This document shows positions 35,774 to 47,902 of a stretch of DNA of 64,000 nucleotides, piece by piece. Source of the DNA: Diploscapter coronatus (taxonomy: Eukaryota; Nematoda; Chromadorea; Rhabditida; Rhabditidae). The stretch spans positions 38,215,201-38,279,200 of the forward strand of contig OZ038422.1 of NCBI GenBank assembly GCA_964036155.1. The letters are read 5' to 3'. Under the pieces are notes generated by a model that was not told the DNA's origin, made no database searches, and saw nothing but the letters and a program-made list of their open reading frames with translations. The translations under genes and the position numbers were made by a program. Numbering within the stretch: position 1 is the first letter of the stretch; each line of letters starts with the position of its first letter.

Positions 35774-38700
35774 AACAACACGCTAATTACTGCGCATCGA
35801 AAATCAGTGTGATTTACTTCATCTCAAATAATTGGTCATTGACAATAGTCAATAGCTAGAATTTGGTTTTCTATCATTTCTAAGCTGTTCTAGATTACTA
35901 TTTACTAAAATATTCTTATTCAATCATGAGTATGCAAACCAATTGTACTTTAGTGATTCGTATATCTGTAACTTGTACATTGGATATATCAGTCTTTCAT
36001 CATTCAATGATATGCTCTAAACTTAGGATTCCCCTTATTTATATGCAATTTTCCCATCATACGTTCTTCAAAGATGCAGGAAACTACGATATTCCGTGTT
36101 TCGCTATTTCATCTGAATTCATTACGTCCGTTCGGACCATTAACATATTCTCTTTCATATGCAGGAGATTTGCAAAATATAGAATTTTAGAATGGTAATC
36201 TAGAGAACGCCAGTGTTAATGTTGTCCCTGGCTAGGAAAGGAAGTTAGCAAAATCATTTTTCTACAATTAAAGATATGAAAGCGTAAAGGCCTGGAATGT
36301 TTTCTGAGGTTTTAGCAGATGCCATTTTTGGCTGTGGTATTTCCCTAACGACGCAAACATTATCGTTGTCTAAAGGTCTTCCCCTAATTAGTATTGGAGA
36401 AGTAGTCAAATTTCATGTTTTTGCATTCTACCACATTTCGGTAGCTACCAAAGGCGCGATTTTTCACCTGTCAGAATGCATATTTTTTGAACAGCAAGCT
36501 TTATTTCAGGCGGTACTTTTTGGTTAATCTGAAACATGGATGAAAGATTTTGGGCTGTTGATAGACGATTCTATGGAAATGCTTCAGATTCTGTCTGAAG
36601 AAAATCGAAAATTCAACTTTTGATCACTTGGCTTGAAAAAAACAATTTGGATTTTATCATTTGTAAAAATCAAATTAAAAATTGGACAAAATCAACAAAA
36701 AAAACCTAATTATTCTCAGAATATGTCACTAGTTATCATTTGTTCCTAACTAATCTATGATAATTAGCTGGAAGATTCATCTGTCCTTAATTATTTCATG
36801 GGAGGAGATTGCTTATCTTGAAGCTAGGAAATTATTTTTGTTGATTTTTACTAAAATCAGGTGGCATTAATGAACATTGGCCAAACAGTTCTATGAACTG
36901 GATAAATTTTATCCAAAACATTTCAACTTATGACTAATTCTTGATCAAACTTGAGCACAAAGAAACACTTGTATGGTCTGTGCCTCAGAAAGCTGTGAAA
37001 AGCGGGGAAGTTTAGATGTTCGCTTCTAAATAAAAACATGATACCCTAAAGTTTCATAAATCAAATAATTTTCATTCAAAAGGCGCATGACTGAAATTTT
37101 CGAGAATAGGTAAATTTCCTGTACTGTAAATCTTGAGCGATGATTTATTTTAAGAAGAATCTTGTGAATTTCTATGGATCAAACAACTTCATATACAAGG
37201 TTTCGAAATTTTGTAACATGGTAGGGAAAGTTGCATATGACTTGGAGTAAGTAAATTTTCTGTACTGTATCTTCCATTCAATAGGGCTATTTTGGCCAAC
37301 AAACTTGAGAACTTGACCAGTCTGGTGATCATTTTTTCAAGCGCTTGCGCATGCATCATGCAGCCATTTTCTGACCAAATTTCACCGAAAACAACTTCAC
37401 CCCACTACCGAAAATATGATTATCGAGAAAATTCCGCTAAGTTGATCTCCAAATTTTCGCGCATCGTAAACATTACTTAACCTAACTTATTCTACTCGAT
37501 CGCTGTTCACCATATGGGCAAGTCTCGACAATCTGGTGATTTCCGAGGATTATCTGAGAATTTTCGAAGATTTTGGTAGGAAAATCTGGAATTATCTCTA
37601 CGAAAATGGTAGTGAGTTTCATGAACGAACATCGGACGAGGGTTTAGCCGTGCTTTGGTCGTCTAGCAGCCCAAATAGTTAACATTAATTAAAATGTTAT
37701 AATATTAGAATCCCAAAATTATCCCCAATTTATCCATATCTTTTTACGTCATTTTTAATCGCACCACTAAGCATAAAAATAACGTAACAAAAATCTACTT
37801 ACTAAATATCGCTAGTGAAATTTTAATCATCAAGATTAGGCAGAAATTAGTCATACAAGCGAAACTACAAATAGCATACAACACATTAATTAATCAAATG
37901 GTTTCTAATTTATTTAATTCTAAAAATTGCTCAAAATTAATGTAATTACCGTAAACTAGTAGAAAACAGCCCTAATTTTGCATGTGATATTGAGAATTGC
38001 AAATTAGCTTACAAATATGTGGAGTAACGGGCTAACAAACAGACAAATGAAATAAGCCGAGCAAATAGGCACTAAATTAATGGGGGAGTAATGGATTATG
38101 ATTCGTGTTTAAATTAGACTACTCGAATCTTCGAAATTCAATTTTTCTGCACCTTTTGATCAAATTTCCAGTGGTTTCGGTCGAAAAATAGGTTTGCACG
38201 AGATTAGTGAAATCGTATGTTTGATCTGAAACTCAAGTTTCGAGATTTTACTTTGAGATGTTTTTGAGGAAGAAGGCATTAGACTTGGAAAACCGTAACA
38301 TTTGAATTTTGGATTACGACGAATTGCAGAGATTCTTACAATTGAAAAACACCTCATTTATTCGGATTAGCGAGGAAGAATTTTGTTGATTTCAAGGTTT
38401 TAATCATCCACTATTCCTGGAAGTAAATCCGAAAATCCCCTTGTCATTAAAATCCGACAGGAAATGTTTTCATCCGAACATAGCATTATCTTCGCTGGTC
38501 AAAGTTTTCGATAGAAAAATTCCCTTATTGTTATTTTTCGAATGACGACAGAATTTTTGTACTCATTTCCGCTCCGAGGGGCTAAAATTACGCTGGTAGC
38601 CAGATTCCTTGCTCCTTAGCAAATATCCACCGGAAATGTAACATTTCTAGGCTATTAGATCAAAACTGGGTCCGATTGATAATTTTTATGCGGTAGAAAT

Positions 38701-40929
38701 TAGGATATGTCTAGGATATTGGTATAAAAATTACGACCGGAAGCCTGAATTATCTCAACCAAAGAGCAAAATTGTCTCGAACCTGCTGCAAGAAACTTAT
38801 CTAAATTAGGAATAAATGGATGCAAGATAGGACAAGGATTATTTGCATTAAAAATAGCGAGTTTTGAGGGTGTATCAGACATTTTCAGCCCAAGTTTTTC
38901 CTGCATTTTTTGATGAGGAAATCCCTCCGGAAACCCGACATTTTGCTGACTTTAGAATCGGTTAAAATAGCAAAAAATGAATCTTGAGCACCTCAAACGT
39001 GTGGGTGAAATCTTAGCAAATAATGATTCGTCTTTTTTATCAGCCTTTTCATTTAGCTCTAACCAGACAGATTAAAATCGTCTTAACTTTTCGGGTTGAA
39101 CCACAAAAAGATGAGGGGTAGATTATAGTATCACTTTTTCGCGATATTTGTTATTTTTCCAAAGAAAAATATTTTGGGATTTCCGAAATTTTGTAATATG
39201 AAGGATTTTGTTATTTTGCTTGATTAGGTTCAGCTGTTTCGATGTCGAAGATAGACAGGAAATTTGATTTCGTCGAAAAGTTCCTTGTGTGAAGTTGATA
39301 GGAAGTCGAATTTCGAAGACTTTCACATATCCAGGATAAACAAAAGCATAGCAGAACACAACTTCTAAAATAATAATTATCTTATCGGATTACGGTAACG
39401 GATTTCTCACCAAAAGTGATAAACCTTTCTCGAGATTTGTATTTTGATGCGAGAAAGCTAATAACTTCAGCAACAAATGTCAATTAGCTTTAACGAGCAT
39501 TAATTTAATTTTCATTACTTTATTGAAAATTTAAAAATTACGATTTTGTTGAGAAGAATTACTATCCTCGGAGACAATCAAGCTAATGTAATTAGTTAAA
39601 CTGCGCTAAATTCTATCTACAACAAGTTATTTTGCTCTGTATTTAAAAGTGAAACGTTCCCTTGTTAGAGTTAGCGTATTTTGCTTTTCATTAAATTTAT
39701 CATCATTTTCGATAGATCATCCTACTCCAATTAGCATTTGCTCAATTACTCAATTTATAAAATCACTCATAAAATCTCAAAAATTGAATTAAAAATATCC
39801 TAGACTATAAGTTATTATTGAAATTATTCTTACGCTAAATATCCTTTATTCCATTACTAAATTTCTAAAATTAACCCCAAATTCTTTAACATATCTGGAA
39901 CTATATTGAAGCCTAAGTGACTGATTTTTATAGAAACTCCTTTCATCCATTTATTTTTATCTTCAATAACTAAATTCATAAGTCACGTATAAAATCTCTA
40001 AGATATCCATGACTGAATGGAAGCTGATGTTAGACTAGAGAATTATGAAGTTACTGTGTGTAAATTCGCGTGGGTCTTGAAATTCGAGCCCGAATATTTT
40101 AGTTATTCTGCATTTCTTGCCTATATGCGAGATGCATGTTTTCGTATTCGGGGCTTGAATTGCAAAATGCCCGAGCCGTTCAAAATGTCAGGCAAATATG
40201 AAAAATTAACCGAGCATTCGGTGAACTTTCAAAATTTCTTTTCTGATGATATTTCTCTCGAGTTTTAGGCCCAGAATTATTCATTTTCTGAGTCTGTAAA
40301 CATATTCTCTGATTATCAATTCATCTCAAGCCTGAATTTTCCAATGTAACCCCCACCCAATTTTATTGCCTATCACTCAGCTCTAGTATACCTTGATCAA
40401 TCGTCAAAAAAGCAATTATAATGTGTAGTAAAGCGATTTTATATTTCATTTGCTCGTAAAGTACTGTGTGTCTAACAATGCTATCATTTCAATTCCTTTA
40501 TTACTGATGTAAAACTCCCTCATTTGAATACGATCCGACTTTTCCATAAAATTTTCCACTTTCATTGGATCATCTGAAATTCGAGAAAAAAAATCAGGCT
40601 TTGCAATATTCAGAATTCATTGAAAATGGTTACATTTTCATTCCTTATTTTCGAGCAATATTTTATTCCGGAAAAGTTACAACTTTCCCATAAATTTCGA
40701 CTATATTTATGCGATTGATGTTTCGATCGGTAGCTTATTTGATGTGAGTAAAAAATTAGATTTTTTTCTTCTTTCCCCACAATTTTACGTTTACACATCT
40801 TCTATTTATCATTTCGCATGCGTTTTAAATTTCCCCTAATTATTTATTGCTGAATTTCGTTCCTAGTGCCCTCCTGAATTGCTCATCTCGTACTCAAAAA
40901 CCTCCATTCTGAATACGGTGTTCATATCC
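35774..40929. other. AT-rich non-coding stretch, no gene seen
   Basis: Upstream region of the serpentine receptor. No coding exon or RNA gene could be supported. Chemoreceptor-type genes usually have compact promoters, so most of this is unlikely to be promoter sequence. Confidence 0.55.
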
Positions 40930-41167
40930 TGAGCTCTTTTGTTCTCCCTCCCCTATCCCTTGCCCTTTGCACCTTGCTTTATCCCCCCTATTCTCTATCC
41001 GTTTACAAGCCCCGCCCCTCTCTGCTTAATGCTTCCCTTTTGTGCTCCCTCTCTCTCTTTCCCTAGAAAAGCCTTGGCTCCGCCCATTTCGTGTTTTTCT
41101 GCAACTGCAGCCAGTCAAGCAGTTTTAAAGCCATTCGAGCCTCGAGACGTTCTCAGTCGGGTGAAGG
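40930..41167 (+). promoter_or_regulatory. CT-rich promoter/leader region of the serpentine receptor gene
   Basis: About 130 bp of almost uninterrupted C/T on the plus strand lead into a GC-box-like GGCTCCGCCC (near 41079) and a short mixed segment ending GGTGAAG|GTGAGA at 41167. That last site is a good 5' splice site and could end a non-coding leader exon spliced to an AG just before the start codon at 41513. The 146-codon open frame across it is Pro/Leu-rich low complexity and is not accepted as a gene. Confidence 0.4.
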
Positions 41168-41512
41168 TGAGAACTCACGGACTCTTGGTCGGGAGATATT
41201 GTTTAAAAATACGATGGGGGCGAAGCTTAAGTAAACCTCGAACCTTTGTTTATTTTGAGCATTTTTTTCTTGAACATTTGTCTCCTACAATCACTTCATT
41301 CAAATTATTGTCATTGCATTTCTTCATTTATAATTCGCAGCAATTCTTTTTTTTAAAGTATTTATTCTTTACTAATTGATAACTTTTCAGGTTATCTTCC
41401 TCTACTTACGGCTATTTCTGCAATTACTACCAACTGATTTATTCCAGTCTATCAGACGATTTTTATCGTTGAACTAAATTCTAAATTAATTCTCACCTAA
41501 GCTAGCTGCAAA

Positions 41513-44381
41513 ATGTCGTTGACGCCCGCAGCTGCTGTCCCTTGTCCGAGAGAGACGATGACCACTTCCAACGTGGACTACATCATTCAGCACTACGTCT
41601 TCCCCTGCCAACTCACTGTATTCACTTTTGTCGCTTATAAGACCATCCAAAAAATCGCTAACGAACAGACCAGAGTTGTGGTGAGTTCATTATTATTTAA
41701 TTGTTTATCATTTTTTTTTTGTTATTTTAGTTGTTTAATTTCTTCTTTGAATGCTCGGCTTTGTTTCTCAAGTGGGCATTTTTTCTTAACCATTTTCTGA
41801 AAAGATGCCAAAAATTAGTGCACATTCTATTTTATTTAAATTCATCGGAATATTCTAGGCCCGACACTCATTTTTCTTGCTGATCGCCATCGACTTCCTC
41901 ATTTTGGCCACCATGCTCCCCCAATCCCTGTTTAGTTTCGAATTCTTCTATTCCAGCGAATCACTCAGGTACTGTTACTTATTTACTCTGCAGAAATACC
42001 GAATTCTCTCATTTTGAAAGTTTTAGGCGGCTATTCCACTACTCGAAGATCGTGATCAACTCATCTGCAAACTATTTCTCGGCAGTCGAAATTTTCCTGA
42101 CTCTGACAATTTGCGCTGAATGCTATGTGAAAGCTCGACAACTGACCAGAGTCGAGAAGGTAAAACTAGAAAATTAGGATTACGGTAAAATAAAATATAT
42201 GCTAATTTTAGATTTTCAAAGGCCAACTCTACGGACTGCTGATTTTGGGCATTTTTGGCATCTCTCTGATGATCACTTTCTACCATTTCTTCATTTATGA
42301 ACTGAAGACTGGATACCAGTGCGATGGCACTAAGCTCTTGTCCAGAGTCGCTGTAAGTTATTATTGCTCTTCCTCAAAATTGGTTTCCCCTAAAATGCCA
42401 ACAAAATAATCTAAGCGTTGTTTGAAATGTTTCTCGTGACGAAATTATTTTTCTTCTCATAAATATAACGATGTAATAGAAATTCTAAATTTAACTTTTC
42501 ACAACAATTGTCATTTTTTCCGAAAATTATGCGCACAATCGGATATTAAAAATGAAATGACGCACACTGAAGCCTTAGTCACTGCTGCATTGCACATTGT
42601 TTCCAGAAAATACTAATAAACAAATCCTAAACAATGTGCGAATTATGCGATTAGGAAAAATCGCAATAAAGCGAAATTTTGTAGTTCGCCAACTTATACC
42701 ATTGACGTTGGAGCCTAATACGAGATGCGCGATATAAAACTATACAAACTAAGGGATTAAGTTTAATCCCATCCGTGCATCCCGAAATCATGCGCTCCAC
42801 TTCAATGGGTACGGTATTCGAGCCATTGTTCCAGCAGTTTTTGAGCCTTCCGTTTATAAATCCAAGCCTCGAGGAATTCATTCTTCCGAGGATTATTGTC
42901 GTGACTCGCTGGAATCAAACAAAGGGTCAATTTTTCTAGGATTATAATGATTGAGAGCAGCCAGGGAATATTACGAAAACAAATTGCAACTTAAGTTAAA
43001 ATTCGAAATTCGCGCGGAATAATCCCATTTCGCCTGGGATATTCATTCAAAAATTAACGCAAATTAGAAATTAGGAATAATCTCTGCCACCGTAATGCGA
43101 AAAAATGCGAGACCCCGGAAATAGCCCTATTAGACTTTGATTTCCCCCCGACGCTGCTGCCGTATTTGGAAGCGATTAGGTTCGGTCACAGAGAGTTCGC
43201 AATTTGCCTTGAGAACTGAGAGAAATTAGCAAATTTTCCCTGTTTGTCCCGTCTCAGCACTGAACACCGTGAGCTAATCTCGTAGTGCCAAGTGCATTAC
43301 CCTATTTGCTAGCGCTTAAAAATTCGCTCGCAGCTTCATTAGTTTCTGGCAAATCTCAGAGCGAAGCCCCTGCATATGGTAATCACAAAAAGCGATGCAT
43401 TTTTCACTTTCTTTAAAGAAAGAAGAGGGATTGACATTATTTCCATTATTCGCTTATCAGTTGCATTTCTAAATGTGTGTGCAACGATATAATGTCTAAA
43501 TCCGCACATTTATCTCTCCATTTTTCCATATTTGGCCTATTAGAACAATGGACTTTCGAAGGAAAGGATATCCGAAATGCTGCAGAAAAAGGCGATAATC
43601 CAATGCATATAATTAGCGCGTCGATGACGGTACGGGATTAGAAAGAACAACTTCTAAATGAGGAATAGACTAATCCAAACTTGATCGTTAATCAGTCAAA
43701 ATTAGAAAGAAGGAATTAATTTCAGGCTTCCGAAGACTACTTTTCGATGTCGTCTGTCAAGATCTTCAACACCAACCAGGCTATTTGCTCGATCATCGTT
43801 CCAGGCGTCCTGGTTCTGGTGCTGGTTCGCAAAATAGTGCAGTTCATCAAGGAGGGCAAAATGCCCCTGAAGGAGGTCGAAGACTCGGAATGCCAGCAAT
43901 TCTTCAGGTAAAAGCGAGCGAACAAAAAGAAGTGGCTAAAATTGTAACTTAAAAAAATGAAATTGAAGTTAAAAATCTCGGAATAATGGATTTGAATTTA
44001 GCTCCACTGACTGCGAAGTGGCCTACAAACGCGAACTTCTCGTCTACTTCCCGCTGATCGCTATCAGCTTCGTGCTCAGTCATGTAAGTTTTTAAATTTC
44101 TCTTTACTTCCATCGTTTCCTCTAAAGTTATGCAGTAGTATGTAAGGCTATAATCAAATAAAAGACAAGGAAACGAAGAAAGATAAAAATGGCAAGAATT
44201 TCAGTCGGTCTCATTCATTCCCTTCCTAATCGACCTGTTCCCCTCTCTACGAGGTCCCGCCTTCGTCGACATCATCTCGATCACGAACAATATGCTGTTG
44301 TGGGGAAAACTCGTCACTCTGTACGCCATCTTCAAGTCCTGTCACCTGCTGGGCGCATCCGGACTTGTCGCCGAATTCTAA
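41513..44381 (+). CDS. Seven-helix serpentine receptor (nematode chemoreceptor-like), complete
   Basis: Exons 41513-41680, 41859-41968, 42027-42159, 42212-42352, 43726-43907, 44002-44083 and 44205-44381 join in frame into 330 residues. Seven hydrophobic segments are visible, beginning near residues 24 (IIQHYVFPC), 60, 102, 140, 200, 247 and 290. The end of helix 3 reads ICAECYVKARQLTRVEK, in the position of the DRY-type G-protein contact. Helix 6 starts YKRELLVYFPLIAISF. There is no signal peptide, as usual for this superfamily. I take it to be a serpentine receptor of the Sra/Srab/Sre type, but the subfamily is uncertain and no ligand can be inferred. All donors are GT. Codon use is G/C-ending, like the SPCA gene. 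The start is the first ATG after a possible acceptor (GCTAG) and precedes helix 1 by about 23 residues. Confidence 0.85.
42353..43725 (+). other. Long intron 4 of the serpentine receptor
   Basis: At 1373 nt this is far longer than the gene's other introns (52-178 nt). It contains an 11-bp inverted repeat (GCACATTGTTT at 42592-42602 and its complement at 42629-42639) but no coding exon I can support. It could hold an enhancer or an intronic RNA. Confidence 0.7.
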
Positions 44382-44687
44382 GCCGGAAATTCAGCCGCAC
44401 ATTGCAACAACAACAAAAACAACAACCAGAGCTTCCTTTCTAATTTTCTTTCCACGTCTTTTCGTCGCGCATGATCTCCATCATATCCGATTATTTGCAT
44501 TGAGTTTTCTAACATTTCGTCATAATGGAATATAGCCAATCTTTTGCAAATTTGATGTCATAATTATTTCAAATTGGCTCTAAAGATATAGATAGCATCC
44601 TGACTTTGTGCTATTTCATTATATCATGGTTGTGGCTGTTAATTTTAGTAACTCTTTTATTTCCATTTCTGTAAATTTTCGAATTAG

Positions 44688-44819
44688 TCAGTGAGATGCA
44701 CGTACAAGGAGCGCAAGGAATACGCTTCAGTGCTCTCGTGTGCGTCAGTCGTCGTGCATCGAGCATTCGCTGCAAGACTAGTGAAGGTCACATTGTCCGA
44801 ACGATTTTCGGACTTGTGA
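44688..44819 (+). other. Possible alternative last exon or structured 3' UTR segment
   Basis: After an acceptor-like TTTTCGAATTAG, 44 codons are open to a TGA, with G/C-ending codons unlike the sequence around them. The phase (0) would fit splicing from the receptor exon ending at 44083, replacing helix 7 with a hydrophilic tail. The encoded peptide resembles nothing I know. A perfect 7-bp stem with a 5-nt loop (44795-44813, GTCCGAA/TTCGGAC) overlaps its end, so a structured UTR is equally possible. Confidence 0.2.
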
Positions 44820-46228
44820 TCTCCGCTTTCACGTCATAATGCACTCTAATCAAGGGTTGTTCCTGAAAATGATTATCTTGTCCTTAGCTAAATTATCATA
44901 AAACCCTTCTACTTCACAAGGAACAACTTTGGCAAATGCTATTTCCTCAATTTCCGCATTATTTCTTGACGAAATAATACGAGAAAAGAAAGAAGCATTA
45001 TTTAGAGTGCTCCTGTTTTTCTAACATTTGTAACATTCCAACATTTGATCATCCCCTTCCGTAATCTAATTACTCCTATCATTTTTCCACACATGCGCAA
45101 ATGCATATGTTGAGAAGATTATCTTTTTCCCCATATCCCAAAATGTGCTAAGTAGCAGATTACTGTAGTTATTAAAATTCGAACACCTATTTACCCCAGT
45201 CTAATATGCTCTTTTCCTAGAGTTACTTGCAAGTCGTATTTAGCTTGCAAGTTTCATTCATTCATGAGCATCTAATTGTATCTGATATTATCTGTGTTTT
45301 TGATTTTCCAAGTTTTTTTCGTCGCTAATATGTAATTTCATTAGTCGTTGATTATTATTTCGGTAAGAGTTGGTTAAAATTCATGCAGGTTTTCTATTTA
45401 TCATACTGTAGAACTTTGAGTCAGTTGTTTGCTCTGGATTTATTCTTGTCGCACTATTTTTTCAAGATACAAAAATCGACTAGAATGAATCGAAGTCTGC
45501 GGTATTTGTCGATGTTTGTGCATTTTTATGATACTACAATTTTACCATCAAGTTCATAGATGATTTTTGGACTGCGAGTATTTTTTACTGAAAAGTACTC
45601 AGCCATTTTCATCGAATCTATGAATGAGGATGTAATTTGTTTTGTATTTTGATTTGTTCACAGCGGTATCTCTCAATGTTAAGATATTTGGTTAGATTAT
45701 TAGGATTAAACTCCGAGATCCCTTCCTTCGAGTTTTTTTTTTTTTTTATCTCCTTCCCGACCCAACCCCCGGCCCCCTTCCCGTTTTATAATCTGATGAT
45801 TAAATCCCCGCTCTATTTGGCTTTAACACTGAGTTCCTATCCTCGTGATAATTTAACATTTCTTTTCTTTTTTGTCGTTTTATCCACTTGTACTTTTCTA
45901 ATTTTTCGACAATTTTTGCGCATTTTATTGTTGTGAATTAACTATCTGCATCAACTTTATTATCATCATCCATTCTTTTTAGAAATTTAACAAGATTATG
46001 GATGAAATCCTCGATACAGTGGTTAATTCGCGTCCGTCGTATTATTCTTCTAGTTTTATGATTTCATGATCTCATGATATTTTGTGAGCACTTATCTTCC
46101 ATCCATTATCGAAACTTGGGAGAAAAGTACTCGAAATGTTGTCTTCTGATATTTTGACGAGAGACATTCGATAATGTCCGTTTTCTCCAGCTGTTTAGTT
46201 TGTTAACTCGAATTAATACTTGCATTAG
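44820..46228. other. Non-coding region downstream of the serpentine receptor
   Basis: No gene seen. A C-rich tract lies near 45750-45785. The next strong poly(A) signals on the plus strand are AATAAA at 46432-46437 and 46448-46453, so this could be a 2-kb 3' UTR or plain intergenic DNA. Confidence 0.45.
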
Positions 46229-46259
46229 GCCACGCCCCTTTTCCGAAAAAAGGCGTGGC
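46229..46259. repeat. GC-rich hairpin
   Basis: GCCACGCC and GGCGTGGC form a perfect 8-bp stem extended by CTTTT/AAAAA pairing around CCG. It stands out in AT-rich sequence about 175 bp before two AATAAA signals and may be a small transposon remnant or an RNA 3'-end structure. Confidence 0.7.
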
Positions 46260-46431
46260 AATTTTCATCTATTTTCTCTCGCAAACCCCACCAATTCTTT
46301 CGTCTTTTCGGCAAGAAACTACTTCGGTTCTCAAAAATGCATGATCTCGAAAACTAAGACTTGATTTTTTATTCATTTTATTATTATTACTCTTTTAAAA
46401 AAAATCAATATGATAATAACCCATTTTTGTA

Positions 46432-46453
46432 AATAAATGTTTCGATTAATAAA
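46432..46453 (+). terminator. Paired poly(A) signals
   Basis: AATAAA at 46432 and again at 46448 on the plus strand. They may end the receptor transcript, but the distance from its stop codon (about 2 kb) is long for a nematode. Confidence 0.3.
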
Positions 46454-46799
46454 ATTGCAGCTTTTTTATGAATCAAGCAGAACAAGAAAAGTAACCAACT
46501 TTACATAAACTCCAGTAGAACGAATTGACGGAATTATAAAAAGCGGAAGATATTCAAAAATACTGCATGGAAAATTGAACATGTTAAAAGATGCATCTGT
46601 TCGAACTATTCAATTATCCTACCCTAATTTCAATCAAATTAATATACTAAAGGTCAGAATTTAGCACTTTAGCATTGAAAGCAATGGCGATATTCATTTT
46701 CCCTATTGGACCGCAAAATGGGCATCTTTAGAACAAAATTTAGATGCTCAATTTATAGTTGTTGAAAGAAACGGCATATTTAAAAGTTTTATTAATATA

Positions 46800-47584
46800 C
46801 AGTGGCGAGCAAAAGTTTGGAATATTTTGCATATTAATTGTAAAAGAGCTGCTATTCGGGTGATACCCGAAGGCATTGGGTTCAAGAGTTTATTACAAGT
46901 TCCCATGGATATGTGCTTGATATCTGCCAAGTTTCATCACTATTGGATTCAAGATTATGGAATCACGAATTTTCTTCGAAGAACGTCCTTAACTATAGAA
47001 AATAACCTATTTTGACGTCGACGCATCAGAAAACGTGATGACGTACGCGAGTGAATGGAGTTAGGAAGTGAAAAATGGTTGCATCTGATTCTCCTATTAA
47101 AACTACATAATTATTGTTGAAATTTACCCTATGAAAAAATTGTTCGAAGAGTTAAGAATATGCCGAATAATTTTTTCATGAAAATAGGTTATTTTTCATA
47201 GTTAAGCAAAGCGATTTTGGGTACTTCATTTCAATCTGCGCATATGATTTTTTTCATAAAGAAAATTTATATGGAACTTATGCAGATTTGGCCAGTGGAT
47301 TAAACATAGGAATTCTTTCTCGCCAAACTTCATCTATTTGTGTATGTCATCACGTTTTCTGATGCATCGACGTCAAAATAGGCTATTTTCTAAAGTTAAG
47401 GATGTTCCCCAAAAATAGGAATTCCATAATCTTGAATCCAATAGTGATGAAACTTGGCAGATATCAAGTACATATCCTTGGGAACTCTTGATACATTTTT
47501 GGACCCGATACCTTCGGGTATCGCCCGCATAACAGCTCTTTTACAACCAATATGCAAAATATTCCAAACTTTTGTCAGGCACTG
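46800..47584. mobile_element. Foldback element with Tc1-type CAGTG ends, flanked by TA
   Basis: The element starts CAGTGGCGAGCAAAAGTTTG and ends with the inverted counterpart (CAAACTTTTGTCAGGCACTG), each end directly next to TA. The inverted arms run about 250 bp (46800 to about 47055, and about 47345 to 47584) with roughly 85-90% match by eye around a unique centre of about 290 bp. CAGTG ends, a TA target and AGCAAAAGT near the terminus are typical of the Tc1/mariner group. No transposase is encoded, so it is a non-autonomous copy. Confidence 0.85.
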
Positions 47585-47902
47585 TATATACAGCTAAATG
47601 AATCAAGTTTAAACAAATCAAATAATTGTTCCAATAAAATAAGAAATGTTTTTTCAAATGCTACACTTGTTAAACATAGCATAAATGGTTTATGCTATTA
47701 ACTTTAGACATTATTCTAAGTCTTGCTGCCAAATCATTTTTGAAACGATGATGGATGAGGACAATTAATAAATTTTAGACATGAAAAAAGTCTATTTTTC
47801 ATATGCTCACAAGGAATCCTTCACGAATCGTGAATATGGATGGATAACTTTATGATAAACCTGACCACTAATATTACCGATAAGTTTACTGAACATTATT
47901 CA
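47585..47902. other. Short non-coding interval
   Basis: Lies between the foldback element and the 3' end of the minus-strand secreted-protein gene. It presumably includes that gene's 3' UTR, though I see no canonical AATAAA on the minus strand. Confidence 0.5.

Noticed and set aside
13700..39240. Scattered CTGTTTC words, reminiscent of the nematode piRNA upstream motif
   Set aside because: Three or four hits over 34 kb are about what base composition predicts, they are not clustered, and the last base of the motif is G or T where A is expected.
40939..41379. 146-codon plus-strand open frame before the receptor
   Set aside because: It is Pro/Leu-rich because of the CT tract, then changes character at a splice-donor-like site. 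No similarity; better explained as promoter or leader.
46827..47015. Overlapping small open frames in the Tc1-ended foldback
   Set aside because: They fall inside an inverted-repeat arm, are mirrored in the other arm and show no transposase motif.
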